This document shows positions 1 to 5,496 of a stretch of DNA of 5,496 bases, in pieces. The notes under the pieces are model-generated. The model had not been told where the DNA came from, did not search any database, and saw only the letters and a program-made list of their open reading frames with translations. Every line of letters begins with the position of its first letter. Positions within the stretch are counted from its first letter, which is position 1. The position numbers and the translations under genes are program-made. The DNA comes from JADHUC01 sp964617665 (GTDB lineage Bacteria > Planctomycetota > Planctomycetia > Pirellulales > Pirellulaceae): contig CAZUAH010000793.1 in the NCBI GenBank assembly GCA_964617665.1, positions 1 to 5,496 of the forward strand, given 5' to 3'.

Positions 1-312
1 AGCGACCTGCACGATGCCGATGCCGCCAGCGCACTGCGACTGGTCGCTCAAGAACACGAATGCATCGTGCTTCATTTTCGCGACCCAGCGGAAACGGGGA
101 TTCGAGGTGCGGGGCTGTATCGCGGCCGAGAAGCGGAATCGGGACGGTCGTTTTTCGCCTCCGGCCTGCGGCGGTGGTTTGCCGACTGCAACATGAAGCA
201 AAATCTGACCCGGCACGGAATCGACTACCTGCTGCTGCAGACAGATCGTCGAATCCTTGGGCCGTTGCGCCAGTTCCTCAAGGCGCGTGGACGAAGATCG
301 GGGGCTCGATAA
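1..312 (+). CDS. DUF58 domain protein, C-terminal fragment (5' end outside window)
   Basis: This open frame enters from the left edge and ends at TAA 310-312, giving 103 residues with no start in view. The visible part matches the last third of DUF58 proteins. It has an 'SDL' strand end at residues 1-3, a helix with a His-Glu pair at 19-20, the 'FRDPAE' strand-turn at 26-31 (DUF58 proteins usually have DP.E here), a 'GLYRGREAESG' stretch at 38-48, and 'RHGIDYLLLQTD' at 71-82. It ends in a short basic tail. DUF58 proteins are distant relatives of the VWA fold and are usually encoded between a MoxR AAA+ ATPase and VWA membrane proteins; their biochemical role is poorly defined. The next gene begins 8 nt downstream, which fits an operon. 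The family call rests on the C-terminal motifs alone, because the more diagnostic N-terminal part is missing. Confidence 0.8.
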   Translation, partial: SDLHDADAASALRLVAQEHECIVLHFRDPAETGIRGAGLYRGREAESGRSFFASGLRRWFADCNMKQNLTRHGIDYLLLQTDRRILGPLRQFLKARGRRSGAR

Positions 313-320
313 CGCACGAG

Positions 321-1202
321 ATGGATGAACCGCAAGCAATGAACAACCAGGAACCACAACGACGCGAAACTAAGCCGCGGCGAACGCTGCGCGTTGTGCT
401 TGCCTGCGTGCTGCTCGCCGCCGTGGCCGCGACGGTCACGATCGTCGTTGTTGTGCAAATGCGCGGACCGGAAGTTACCCGATCGGACCGCGACGTTCCG
501 CTTGGCGTCGAGGAAGCCGTAATTATTCGCTATTCCGGTTCGCGTTTGGTCGCTCGTCCGTATCGTCGCGGCGCATCCATCAATCTCCGTATTGCCAACG
601 AAACGCAACAGGGCAACGTTCGAGTCTACGACGTACGCTATGTGGTTAGCCTGCCCGGCGAGTTTGATCTGACCGAGTATTTGACCTCGGCCGATGGCCG
701 TCCGATCAGCGATCTGCCCTCGTTCAAGGTTCGAGGGCTGACAAGCCTGACGAAGGACATCGAAACACGTATTCAGGAAATCGAGGAAGTCGGCGTCCAT
801 GTCTGGCACTGGTACTACGAGAGTTTGACCGGTCTGGGGATTGCCTGGGTCTTCTGGCTAATGGGTCTGATATTCATTGGCCGTCCAAAACGACCACCGA
901 AGATCACGCCGCCTCCGCCACCGGCGTCGGTCGCCGAGCGGATTGCTCGATACCTCGTTGCTTTGAGAAATGGGGAGTTGACCGTCAACGAGAAAGCTGA
1001 ACTCGAAGTTCTGCTGCTGGAGCATTGGCGCGATCGACTGGATCTTCGGGACGGGCGCATGGCGGAGGCCTGTCGACAGATTCAACGTAGCGACCAATTG
1101 GGCACGGTGTACGAGAAACTACAGGCCTGGTTGCACGTCCCCAACTCTCATTGTGGACCTAACGAGTTTGTGGACGCTTACGAATCACGTGTGGATACGT
1201 AG
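321..1202 (+). CDS. Two-pass membrane protein of a DUF58/VWA (Bat-type) operon, function unknown
   Basis: Predicted 293 aa. A basic N-terminus (residues 13-24) precedes a strongly hydrophobic segment at about 24-47 (signal anchor or first membrane helix). Next comes a presumably extracytoplasmic domain at about 48-165, a second membrane helix at about 169-187, a proline-rich linker (PPPPP at 197-201), and a cytosolic helical domain at about 203-293. The lumenal part contains 'YDVRYVVSLPGEFDL' (103-117) and 'DLPSFKV' (131-137), strand-rich and reminiscent of BatD-like partners. The position between DUF58 and VWA genes suggests it is the membrane partner of that system, comparable in layout to DUF4381/BatD-type proteins, but I cannot place it in a named family. 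The ATG at 321 was chosen because it lies 8 nt after the previous stop; an in-frame ATG at 339 is an alternative, and neither has a strong Shine-Dalgarno. The open frame extends upstream to 60, but that part overlaps the DUF58 gene. Function is inferred from context only. Confidence 0.82.
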   Translation: MDEPQAMNNQEPQRRETKPRRTLRVVLACVLLAAVAATVTIVVVVQMRGPEVTRSDRDVPLGVEEAVIIRYSGSRLVARPYRRGASINLRIANETQQGNVRVYDVRYVVSLPGEFDLTEYLTSADGRPISDLPSFKVRGLTSLTKDIETRIQEIEEVGVHVWHWYYESLTGLGIAWVFWLMGLIFIGRPKRPPKITPPPPPASVAERIARYLVALRNGELTVNEKAELEVLLLEHWRDRLDLRDGRMAEACRQIQRSDQLGTVYEKLQAWLHVPNSHCGPNEFVDAYESRVDT

Positions 1203-1213
1203 CCGGGAAGATC

Positions 1214-2152
1214 ATGACGTTTGCTCATCCAGAACTGATACTCCTGCTCGTGATCCCCGTCACGCTGCTTTTCTGGGAATGGGTGCGGCGGGGCCGGCCT
1301 TTGGTCTTGCCGTTTGACGGTGTGCGCCAACGGCGTGGTTGGCTTCTCGGCCTGCTTGTGCTTTCGGCGAACAGCCTTCCGGCGCTGCTCCTTGCTCTGG
1401 CCATCATCTTCCTGGCACGGCCGTTGACCTACGCGCCGCCGAAAACGCAGCGCGAGCTTACGAATATCCAACTCGTCCTGGACGCCTCGACCAGCATGGT
1501 GTTCAGCACGTATGGTCCTCAGGACGGCGAGAAGCGGTATACGCGTTTCGATGGCGCCGTGGACGCTCTGGAGACATTCCTGTCGACTCGCGAAGGCGAC
1601 GCCTTCGGCTTGACGATCTTCTCGCGCCAGTTCATTCACTGGGTGCCGCTGACGCAGGACACGGACGCCATCCGCTTGGCGCGCGAGTTCATCTGGCCCG
1701 AAAACTTCCCGGACGAGATCTGGGGCCACACCTTCATCGCCAGAGCGTTGAACGGCGCAGTAGCCCCCCTGTCCCAGCACGCCGAAGGCGACCGGATGAT
1801 CATTCTGATGACCGACGGCGAAGGCGAGGACATCGGCGACGGACGCGAACGTGAGGTGATCGCCAAGCTCAAACGTCACAACATCGTCGTATTTGCCATC
1901 GCGCTGAATGATAGCGGCTTCACACCGGGGCTCGAGAACATCGCCCGAGAAACGGGCGGCCAGATCTTCAAGGCACTGACGCCTCAGACCCTGAGGACCG
2001 TCTTAGACCGAATCGACCAAATGAAGAAGGTCGAGATCCGTTCGACGCGCCCCGAAGTGATCGACTTCTACGATCCATTCATCCTACCGGCTTTCGCCCT
2101 ATTGGCCCTGCAGGTTCTGGTCACGTTTGGGCTGCGATTCACGCCGTGGTAA
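1214..2152 (+). CDS. VWA domain membrane protein, BatA/BatB-like
   Basis: This 312-aa protein has the BatA/BatB layout. Two hydrophobic segments lie near the N-terminus (about 8-21 and 46-69), a VWA domain spans about 84-270, and a C-terminal membrane helix lies at about 288-307. The metal-ion-dependent adhesion site is intact: D-x-S-x-S at D90/S92/S94, the threonine in 'GHTFIARAL' (T173), and the aspartate in 'LMTDGE' (D201). The VWA domain should face the extracytoplasmic side and bind divalent metal for protein-protein contacts. In Bat operons such proteins act with MoxR ATPases and DUF58 proteins and are linked to stress or oxygen tolerance in some bacteria; the exact role is unresolved. 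GGGAAG at 1205-1210 lies just upstream of the ATG, and the gap from the preceding stop is 11 nt, so co-translation with the upstream membrane protein is likely. Only one VWA gene is visible, where Bat operons often carry two; BatA cannot be told from BatB here. Confidence 0.9.
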   Translation: MTFAHPELILLLVIPVTLLFWEWVRRGRPLVLPFDGVRQRRGWLLGLLVLSANSLPALLLALAIIFLARPLTYAPPKTQRELTNIQLVLDASTSMVFSTYGPQDGEKRYTRFDGAVDALETFLSTREGDAFGLTIFSRQFIHWVPLTQDTDAIRLAREFIWPENFPDEIWGHTFIARALNGAVAPLSQHAEGDRMIILMTDGEGEDIGDGREREVIAKLKRHNIVVFAIALNDSGFTPGLENIARETGGQIFKALTPQTLRTVLDRIDQMKKVEIRSTRPEVIDFYDPFILPAFALLALQVLVTFGLRFTPW

Positions 2153-2251
2153 GATTGCCGCAACTCGCCTGCACTGATTGCCTCCCGCCAGTGGGATGAA
2201 GTAACATGGTGCGATCTCGTCCCGCGATGGGGACTATACAGGGAGGCGATC

Positions 2252-3064
2252 TTGGCCAAGAAATACACTCCCATCACGAAGGATATTCGTGGTCAGTTGA
2301 TACTACTGGGCACTGGGACGTCTGTCGGCGTTCCCACCGTGGGGTGCGGCTGCCCGGTCTGTACCAGCGACGATCCGCACAACAAACGGACCCGATGCGG
2401 CGTGGTACTGGGTTTGCCTGAGGGCAATTTGCTGATCGACACGCCGCCCGACTTACGCTTTCAATTGCTCCGCGAAGGCGTAGGCATCGTTCACGCCGTG
2501 CTGTTCACTCACGAGCACGCCGATCATATTTTTGGCTTGGACGACTTGCGTCTTATGCCATTCTTTCTCGGTTACCCCGTGCCGTTGTACTGCGAAAAGA
2601 TCGTCGAGGAACGCATTCGGAAATCGTTCGAGTATGCCTTTTTGGACATTGAGCAGACACACGTCGGGGCCGTACCCAAACTGGCATTCGAGCGCATCAG
2701 TACCCAGCCGTTCCAGGTGCTGGGGACGCGAGTGACACCGATTCGATTGAAACATGGGCCTCGATTCGAGGTGCTTGGGTTTCGCATCGGCAATGTCGCC
2801 TACTGCACCGACACGAACGAAATCCCGCCAGCCAGTTGGCCTCTACTGGAAGGCTTGGACGTGTTGATCTTGGATGCCCTCCGGAATACACCTCACGTCA
2901 CACACTTCTCCCTGGACGAGGCGATCGAAGTCGCGAGGAAACTGGAACCGCGCCGCACCCTGTTTACACACGTTTCGCACGATTTGGACTACGACGCAAC
3001 AAACGCCAAGCTGCCGCCGGGCATGGAGTTGGCATACGACGGCCAGGCGGTGCTGCTGACGTGA
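2252..3064 (+). CDS. PhnP-like metallo-beta-lactamase-fold phosphodiesterase
   Basis: This 270-aa protein has a metallo-beta-lactamase fold of the PhnP (cyclic phosphate/phosphodiester hydrolase) type. The signature THEHADH at 86-92 supplies H87, H89, D91 and H92. Further predicted active-site ligands are H168 ('LKHG'), D187 ('YCTDTNEIP') and H240 ('FTHVSHD'). A CGCPVC cluster (C32, C34, C37) together with H243 matches the separate structural zinc site of E. coli PhnP, which favours this subfamily over generic RNase Z-like hydrolases. The N-terminal strand 'LLGTGTSVGVP' (18-28) is also typical. The start is a TTG: AGGGAGG at 2240-2246 sits 5 nt before it, and no in-frame ATG or GTG lies close upstream. 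It follows a 99-nt gap after the VWA gene, so it may begin its own transcript. No phosphonate (phn) genes are visible nearby, so the natural substrate is open; cyclic phosphodiester hydrolysis in the cytosol is the best inference. The symbol is left blank for that reason. Confidence 0.9.
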   Translation: MAKKYTPITKDIRGQLILLGTGTSVGVPTVGCGCPVCTSDDPHNKRTRCGVVLGLPEGNLLIDTPPDLRFQLLREGVGIVHAVLFTHEHADHIFGLDDLRLMPFFLGYPVPLYCEKIVEERIRKSFEYAFLDIEQTHVGAVPKLAFERISTQPFQVLGTRVTPIRLKHGPRFEVLGFRIGNVAYCTDTNEIPPASWPLLEGLDVLILDALRNTPHVTHFSLDEAIEVARKLEPRRTLFTHVSHDLDYDATNAKLPPGMELAYDGQAVLLT

Positions 3065-3933
3065 CAAGATGCCCATTGAATATCTCTCGAAATAGAGTCG
3101 TCCTGCTTTGCCTGGTTCTCTTACACATGCTCGTGGCATTGTGCTGCAGCGCAATTGCATTCTTTTGGATGCCCGATACTGAGATATTCGGCGGGATATT
3201 CCTTGGTACAGTGTTCGCCCATGGCAGTCTGTTGGCCGTTTGGATCGCGTTGGGACGTGGGGCGTTCACGCGACGTTGCTTTTTAGTGTTTCTGCTGCTG
3301 GCCACATCCGGCACTCTCCTGGTTCTGCCAATTGCGTGCGACGCACCCAGCGACAGGAGCTTCGCGTTGGTGTTCGGGGGCATACTGATAGGCCAATGGC
3401 TGGCCGTGCAAACGCCGTTGTGGCTGATTCGTCTGGCGTTCGGCTGGCGACTCGGCACGCTGAACTCCGTCACTGACGACTCGGGCCGCGAGGAGCTTCA
3501 ATTCGGCATCAAACAGTTGCTGGGTTGGACCGCTGCGATAGCCGTGCTGTTGGGTATCGGCCGCTGGCTGATCGGAGACGAGTTGCACGACAGCGACGCG
3601 GATACGGTGTGGGAGACAGTGTGGGAAATCGCTGGCTTCGCGCTTGTGCTTGCCTGCAGTAACGTCCTAGTTGCCTGGCCAATGATTTGGGCAATGCTGG
3701 TGCGTCGTTGGGTCCTTGCCTGGACGGTCGTAGCTCTTGTCATAGCCGTTGCCGTTACCTTCGAAGAGCCCGATCTGTTCAGCCGAGTTACTCGCGGGGC
3801 GGCTGATGCCGGAGTATTCTGGTGGATCAATGGTGTCCATGTTGCGTGGATCTGCTGTAGCCTCGTCGTAATGCGTCTCTGTGGATATCGCATGGAACGA
3901 AGGCTCGATCGTGCCGCCGCGAAAGGGGACTGA
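3061..3933 (+). CDS. Polytopic membrane protein of unknown function
   Basis: Not recognised as a named family. From the GTG at 3061 it would be 290 aa with about eight hydrophobic segments: roughly 13-36, 42-64, 73-95, 101-124, 152-171, 189-212, 216-234 and 250-272. A short polar loop at about 134-146 separates the first four from the last four. The fifth segment is preceded by QFGI (147-150) and continues LLGWTAAIAVLL, a motif repeated in the next membrane protein downstream. The GTG start overlaps the stop of the upstream gene by 4 nt (GTGA at 3061-3064), a common arrangement for translational coupling. A TTG at 3076 is the main alternative and would remove five residues; neither start has a strong Shine-Dalgarno. 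No catalytic motif, transporter signature or large soluble domain is visible. A near-perfect tandem repeat of TVWE occurs at residues 182-189. Coding status is supported by the long uninterrupted frame, hydrophobic periodicity and tight spacing. Confidence 0.78.
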   Translation: MTRCPLNISRNRVVLLCLVLLHMLVALCCSAIAFFWMPDTEIFGGIFLGTVFAHGSLLAVWIALGRGAFTRRCFLVFLLLATSGTLLVLPIACDAPSDRSFALVFGGILIGQWLAVQTPLWLIRLAFGWRLGTLNSVTDDSGREELQFGIKQLLGWTAAIAVLLGIGRWLIGDELHDSDADTVWETVWEIAGFALVLACSNVLVAWPMIWAMLVRRWVLAWTVVALVIAVAVTFEEPDLFSRVTRGAADAGVFWWINGVHVAWICCSLVVMRLCGYRMERRLDRAAAKGD

Positions 3934-4013
3934 TGATGCGTCGAATGATATCGCCGGCTGTTATGTTAGCGGCCGCGGGACCCGACGAGGTGAATCCTGG
4001 TGCCGTCTATTGA
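3933..4013 (+). CDS. Possible 26-aa small protein, translationally coupled
   Basis: An ATG at 3933 overlaps the TGA stop of the upstream membrane-protein gene by one base (TGATG), is followed at once by a second ATG at 3936, and runs 26 codons to TGA 4011-4013. A GAAAGGGG purine tract at 3921-3928 lies 4 nt upstream, a better ribosome-binding site than those of either neighbouring gene. The predicted peptide begins MMRRMISPAVMLAAAG: a basic start with a short hydrophobic core, then an acidic and polar tail. It resembles nothing I recognise. It could be a real small protein, a re-initiation leader for the gene downstream, or chance. The peptide is too short for codon statistics, so confidence is low. 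Confidence 0.28.
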   Translation: MMRRMISPAVMLAAAGPDEVNPGAVY

Positions 4014-4060
4014 GGAGTCTCGTTGCTCGCCGCCTCCGGTGCGTCGCTTTGGACCACACG

Positions 4061-4384
4061 ATGAACGTTCAGAGAAAATCGTCATACCAATTCGGCATCT
4101 CTTCCCTGCTGTTATTGACCGCGGTAGTGGCCGTCGTGCTGGCGGCCATGCGCCCTCTGGGGTTACTCCCGGCTTTCCACTTTGCCATAGCCGGGTACGC
4201 TATTCTGGTTCTCGGATACGGCGTGCTTCGAGGTGTGTTTCTGCTACGCAGGACTCTCCGGCATCAACGGCAGGCGTCGGCCAAACGCAAGGAGTTGGAG
4301 GCATTGGTCGAACAAAGACGAGGGGAGTCCAGACCGCCGTCCAACGAGTGGACCACTACGAATACCGAGGAGGCAGACATATAA
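4061..4384 (+). CDS. Small two-pass membrane protein of unknown function
   Basis: This 107-aa protein has a short basic N-terminus followed by QFGISSLLLLTAVVAVVL (residues 10-27). That motif is shared with the fifth membrane segment of the larger membrane protein upstream and resembles a hydrophobic motif I associate with planctomycete hypothetical proteins. Two hydrophobic stretches at about 13-30 and 34-62 suggest two membrane passes. They are followed by a highly charged, probably helical tail (about 63-92, rich in Arg, Lys, Gln and Glu) and a polar, acidic C-terminus. The open frame continues upstream as far as 3881, but that part overlaps the preceding gene and looks non-coding. The ATG at 4061 directly precedes the motif-bearing segment, which is why I chose it; only a weak TTTGGA tract at 4048-4053 precedes it. 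nadA begins 48 nt after its stop. No function can be assigned. Confidence 0.65.
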   Translation: MNVQRKSSYQFGISSLLLLTAVVAVVLAAMRPLGLLPAFHFAIAGYAILVLGYGVLRGVFLLRRTLRHQRQASAKRKELEALVEQRRGESRPPSNEWTTTNTEEADI

Positions 4385-4385
4385 T
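4380..4385 (+). promoter_or_regulatory. Candidate -10 hexamer upstream of nadA
   Basis: A perfect TATAAT lies here, overlapping the stop codon of the small membrane-protein gene, with its end 47 nt before the nadA ATG. Transcription would start near 4392 and leave a leader of about 40 nt. No convincing -35 element is found: the hexamer at 17-nt spacing (4357-4362, TACGAA) matches TTGACA at only two positions. One or two such hexamers are expected by chance on both strands of a window this size, so the support is mainly positional. Confidence 0.25.
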
Positions 4386-4432
4386 ACAGGAGTTAGGTCA
4401 GAGACGTTCGTGTCCCTCTGGGGAAAGACGAA

Positions 4433-5496
4433 ATGAGCACAAAATCCGATTCCACTCACATTCTAGAACTGGCTCCCTATAGATCGTTGGAGAACGAAGA
4501 GCTTTCGCAGAGAATCGAAGCGGTGCGTGGCCAGATGGGCCCGAGGCTATTGATTCTTGGCCACCATTATCAACAGGACGAAGTGATCGCACACAGCGAC
4601 CTGCGGGGTGACAGCTACCAGTTGAGTCGCATGGCGGCCGACAGTAGCGATTGCCGCAACATCGTGTTCTGTGGTGTGCATTTCATGGCCGAAACCGCCG
4701 ACATCCTTGCCAACCGCCCCGAGAGACTCGCCGAGCGAGATGGCGAACGAGTGACAGTGATCCTGCCCGACATGTCTGCGGGCTGTTCGATGGCCGACAT
4801 GGCGGAGATCGAGCAGGTCGAGGCGGCGTGGGAGGATTTGGGCGAAGTCATCGACGTCGATGACATGACGCCCGTCACCTACGTCAACTCGACGGCCAGC
4901 CTGAAAGCGTTCTGTGGGAGGCATGGCGGAATCGTTTGTACGTCCGCCAACGCGGACAAGGTCCTCAAGTGGGCATTCGAGCGCACAAGCCGCGTGCTGT
5001 TCTTTCCGGATCAGCATCTGGGCAGGAATACTTCGTTGAAGATGGGCATCACGAACGACCAGATGCCGGTTTGGAATCCGCATGACGATGATCTAGGAGG
5101 AAACGCCCAAGATGTGATACGTGCCAGCCGCGTGGTTCTCTGGCAAGGACACTGTAGCGTCCACCAGATGTTTCGGGTGGAGCATGTCCAGCAATTCCGT
5201 GAACGCATTCCGGACATCAAGATCCTGGTGCATCCAGAGTGCCCGCAGGAAGTGAACGACTTGGCCGACGAATCCGGATCGACTGGCAAGATCATCAAAG
5301 CAGTGGAACAGTCTCCGCCCGGTACGAAGTGGGCCATCGGGACGGAACTGCATCTTGTGAATCGTCTCAAGCACGAGTATCCCGAACATGAGATCCACTT
5401 CCTGTCGCCGGTGGTCTGCATGTGCGCGACCATGTACCGAATCGATCTGGCTCACCTGTGCTGGAGTCTAGAGAACTTGGCGGCAGGCAATCCGGT
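4433..5496 (+). CDS. nadA: Quinolinate synthase NadA (3' end outside window)
   Basis: This frame is open from the ATG at 4433 to the window edge (354 codons). NadA condenses iminoaspartate with dihydroxyacetone phosphate to give quinolinate in de novo NAD synthesis, using an oxygen-sensitive [4Fe-4S] cluster in the cytosol. The three quasi-repeated domains are visible. The first has GHHYQ (43-47), GDSYQLS (59-65) and FCGVHFMAETADIL (79-92). Cluster ligands are C118 in 'AGCSMADMA', C241 in 'WQGHCSVH', and C331 in 'CATM', with C329 beside it. Other family motifs are TYVNS (149-153), CTSANA (169-174), FFPDQHLGRNT (190-200), HPEC (267-270), SGST (281-284) and AIGTELHLVNRL (301-312). These match the longer (about 370-aa) NadA type, so probably only some 15-20 residues are missing. 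GGGGAAAG at 4420-4427 is a suitable ribosome-binding site. No nadB or nadC is visible, so pathway neighbours may lie downstream or elsewhere. Confidence 0.97.
   Translation, partial: MSTKSDSTHILELAPYRSLENEELSQRIEAVRGQMGPRLLILGHHYQQDEVIAHSDLRGDSYQLSRMAADSSDCRNIVFCGVHFMAETADILANRPERLAERDGERVTVILPDMSAGCSMADMAEIEQVEAAWEDLGEVIDVDDMTPVTYVNSTASLKAFCGRHGGIVCTSANADKVLKWAFERTSRVLFFPDQHLGRNTSLKMGITNDQMPVWNPHDDDLGGNAQDVIRASRVVLWQGHCSVHQMFRVEHVQQFRERIPDIKILVHPECPQEVNDLADESGSTGKIIKAVEQSPPGTKWAIGTELHLVNRLKHEYPEHEIHFLSPVVCMCATMYRIDLAHLCWSLENLAAGNP

Noticed and set aside
225..809. A 194-codon open frame on the minus strand
   Set aside because: It lies antisense to the membrane-protein gene and the DUF58 end, its product is polar and low-complexity with no recognisable motif, and the + strand genes there are better supported.
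1178..1879. A 233-codon open frame on the minus strand
   Set aside because: It is fully antisense to the VWA gene, whose MIDAS motif and membrane layout are convincing. Long antisense frames are expected from GC-rich codon bias.
2182..2195. A small inverted repeat, TCCC and GGGA around a six-base loop, as a terminator for the Bat-type operon
   Set aside because: The stem is only four to five pairs and no T-tract follows, so it does not look like an intrinsic terminator.
2178..2207. A possible promoter: TTGCCT and TAACAT spaced by 18 nt, before the phosphodiesterase gene
   Set aside because: Each hexamer matches the consensus at only four of six positions, which is common by chance. The position is sensible but the support is too thin to annotate.
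2206..2421. A + strand frame starting with ATG upstream of the phosphodiesterase
   Set aside because: It overlaps the N-terminal part of the phosphodiesterase in another frame, including the conserved strand and cysteine cluster, and its own product has no motif.
394..3657. An identical 14-nt string (TTGTGCTTGCCTGC) at 394-407 and 3644-3657
   Set aside because: Both copies encode similar hydrophobic residues inside membrane helices, and no flanking similarity exists, so shared codon choice explains it.
4000..4482. A 160-codon + strand frame across the small membrane-protein gene and the nadA start
   Set aside because: It is out of frame with both genes, its product is Arg/Ser/Gly-rich with no membrane or domain pattern, and it begins from a non-ATG codon without a ribosome-binding site.
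4547..5083. A 178-codon open frame on the minus strand
   Set aside because: It is antisense to nadA, and its sequence reads as the complement of conserved NadA motifs.

Overview
The window is chromosomal in character, gene-dense, fairly GC-rich, and every gene I can support lies on the + strand. It most resembles a planctomycete (Pirellulales-like) genome. The grounds are a DUF58 / von Willebrand factor A (VWA) gene set with a lineage-style membrane partner, and two hypothetical membrane proteins carrying a QFxIxxLLxxTxxxAVxL-type hydrophobic motif that I associate with planctomycete proteins. The host assignment is inference from gene content; there is no rRNA or other marker gene here.

Region 1 (1-2152) is the 3' part of a Bat/aerotolerance-type operon. 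It holds the C-terminal end of a DUF58 protein, then a two-pass membrane protein with an extracytoplasmic domain and a cytosolic C-terminal domain, then a BatA/BatB-like VWA protein with an intact MIDAS metal site. Gaps are 8 and 11 nt, so co-transcription is very likely. A MoxR-type AAA+ ATPase gene would be expected upstream, outside the window.

Region 2 (2153-3933) begins after a 99-nt gap. It encodes a PhnP-like metallo-beta-lactamase-fold phosphodiesterase, started from TTG behind a strong Shine-Dalgarno sequence. Its stop codon overlaps a GTG that probably starts an eight-pass hypothetical membrane protein.

Region 3 (3933-4384) holds a possible 26-codon ORF overlapping the previous stop codon, then a 107-aa two-pass membrane protein. 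That protein shares the QFGI..LL..TA..AV.L motif with the larger membrane protein upstream.

Region 4 (4433-5496) is quinolinate synthase (nadA), nearly complete but cut off by the window edge. A perfect TATAAT hexamer sits about 50 nt before its start.

The Bat-type genes form one plausible functional unit (membrane-associated VWA/DUF58 complex). The PhnP-like enzyme, membrane proteins and NadA have no obvious shared pathway. I found no mobile element, CRISPR array, tRNA or rRNA. The most unusual items are the Bat-operon membrane partner, the pair of motif-sharing membrane proteins, and the small coupled ORF.
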